DNA of 64,000 bases from JALEFZ01 sp039820545 (GTDB taxonomy: Bacteria > Bacteroidota > Bacteroidia > J057). Numbering within the stretch: the first letter of the stretch is position 1; each line of letters starts with the position of its first letter. The stretch covers positions 1-64,000 of the forward strand of contig JBCBPW010000025.1 in assembly GCA_039820545.1 (NCBI GenBank). Reading direction: 5' to 3'. The position numbers were made by a program, and so were the translations under genes. Of this stretch, positions 63,208-64,000 are shown one piece after another. Below the pieces are notes generated by a model that saw nothing but the letters and a program-made list of their open reading frames with translations, did not search any database and was not told the DNA's origin.

Positions 63208-63802
63208 ATTCCTCCAAAAGCTGGATCATTTCAGGTTTAATCGCCAAATCTAAAGCGGATTGTGCATCAAAATTTCGCGCCATTCGATCAGCTCCTCCCT
63301 CGAGCAATGCCTTCACGATGTGGATATTTCCCTTGCGTACTGCATACATCAAGACGGTGTCTCCCTCTATATCCCTTATATTCACATCCGCTCCACGCTC
63401 AATGAGTGCATGGATCATCTCCTCTTTTTCCATCTGCACCGCATACATCAAAGGACTTCCACCGAAGCGGTCGGCAACATTTACCTGGGCATCAGCAGAT
63501 AGAAACAAGCTGAGCATGGACATGTCTCCTTCCAATACAGCAATCATCAAGGGTGTTCGTCCATCTTGAGAGATTTCGTGAGGATCAGCTCCTTTCGCCA
63601 AAAAAAATCCCACGATCTCATGGAGGGCTCTTAGAGTCGCGTACATTAAAGGACTCATCCCATAGGCGTTGCGTAGTTGTACGAGATGCGGACGCTTCTG
63701 TACGATTTTTTCGATCGAAGAGAGATCGTTCTCTTCGATTGCCAACATCAACTTATCGAGCCTTTTTTCATCTCCGCCTTTTCCACCAAACCAACTCATC
63801 AT
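63206..63802 (-). CDS. Ankyrin-repeat protein
   Basis: 198 residues with about five ankyrin repeats from residue 35 on: YGMSPLMYATLRALHEIVGFFLAKGAD, DGRTPLMIAVLEGDMSMLSLFL, GGSPLMYAVQMEKEEMIHALIERGADVN, GDTVLMYAVRKGNIHIVKALLEGGAD, QSALDLAI. No signal peptide; cytosolic protein-interaction module. The ATG (63800-63802) directly abuts the kynU stop, with a second ATG next to it, so it is likely translated by coupling. No link to kynurenine metabolism is obvious. Confidence 0.88.
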   Translation of the reverse strand: MMSWFGGKGGDEKRLDKLMLAIEENDLSSIEKIVQKRPHLVQLRNAYGMSPLMYATLRALHEIVGFFLAKGADPHEISQDGRTPLMIAVLEGDMSMLSLFLSADAQVNVADRFGGSPLMYAVQMEKEEMIHALIERGADVNIRDIEGDTVLMYAVRKGNIHIVKALLEGGADRMARNFDAQSALDLAIKPEMIQLLEE

Positions 63803-64000
63803 CTAGGCTTTCAACAGTTTCTTGAGTATTTCCACGAACTCAAATGCATCCATGAAATTATTGTACAAAGGTACAGGAGCGAGCCGAATCACATTAGGTT
63901 CACGCCAGTCGCAAATCACGCCATTTGGCTCCAGCTGATCGAAGATGGTCTTCCCGTGGTGATTCATCATGATAGAAAGTTGACACCCACGCTGTAGGGG
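63803..64000 (-). CDS. kynU: Kynureninase, C-terminal part (runs off the window)
   Basis: Only the last 65 codons are present; the rest lies to the right. The readable end includes QRGCQLSIMM, EPNGVICDWREPNVIRLAP and VPLYNNFMDAFEFVEIL, which is the characteristic C-terminus of kynureninase (pyridoxal-phosphate enzyme splitting kynurenine or 3-hydroxykynurenine to anthranilates plus alanine). The stop TAG is at 63803-63805. Suggests a tryptophan/kynurenine or NAD-from-tryptophan route in this organism. Confidence 0.9.
   Translation of the reverse strand, partial: PLQRGCQLSIMMNHHGKTIFDQLEPNGVICDWREPNVIRLAPVPLYNNFMDAFEFVEILKKLLKA

Overview
The window is ordinary, densely coded chromosome of a member of the Bacteroidota. 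Evidence for this: a secreted protein with a Por/T9SS-type C-terminal sorting domain, DUF4290, DUF2723, a putative-porin family barrel, a DUF3857 protein, start regions without strong Shine-Dalgarno sequences, and several TAnnTTTG promoter -7 boxes. A run of ten N at 60483-60492 shows it is a draft scaffold. I cannot name the genus; a Saprospiria-like bacterium is a guess only. No phage, insertion sequence, CRISPR array, rRNA or tRNA was found.

Layout. 1-1060: a 102-bp direct repeat with 170-bp period, a HAD phosphatase and a palindromic repeat. 1.1-7.3 kb (minus): a T9SS cargo protein, then a pair of Fe-S oxidoreductase genes (CCG-domain and membrane ferredoxin-domain proteins) split by three small secreted paralogues. 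7.7-12.4 kb: DUF72, a biotin carrier, an RND/MMPL exporter and an OmpA lipoprotein. 12.6-17.8 kb: M42 peptidase, purine nucleoside phosphorylase, porin, rsmE. 18-22.8 kb: pckA, heme oxygenase, a lone receiver domain, acyl-CoA thioesterase, thyA. 23-24.8 kb: DUF58 and BatD-like genes directly behind a repeat element. 24.8-40 kb (minus): membrane-anchored MutS homologue plus GT39, Omp85 protein, rlmB, DUF2723, thioredoxin, murA with DUF4290, uvrD. 40-44.9 kb: a candidate structured RNA, a MORN-type protein, a DsbD with duplicated N-terminal domain, and an ICMT-like methyltransferase. 45-49.2 kb (minus): a tightly overlapping hydrolase / PEP-synthase-like / DUF2064 cassette and a second hydrolase. 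49.4-54 kb: two GT2 enzymes and a DUF3857 protein. 54-58.4 kb: SOD, a fused prenol kinase-type protein, a NarL-type regulator, an ECF sigma unit. 58.6-64 kb: pyrH, tsf, scaffold gap, a second ECF sigma / membrane protein / barrel operon, and ankyrin protein plus partial kynU.

The best leads are: (1) a family of dispersed elements with conserved border boxes around unrelated hairpins (three members here); (2) a fusion of a phytol/dolichol-kinase-like half with a DUF92 (VTE6-like) half; (3) a candidate small RNA with its own minus-strand terminator upstream of uvrD; (4) the 45.5-48.5 kb cassette, whose hydrolase lacks the nucleophile serine; (5) the trio of secreted paralogues inside the Fe-S gene pair. 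Most other genes are housekeeping, with sequence-level oddities such as a Cys-to-Asp MurA. All functional statements are by recognition of motifs; no database search was run.
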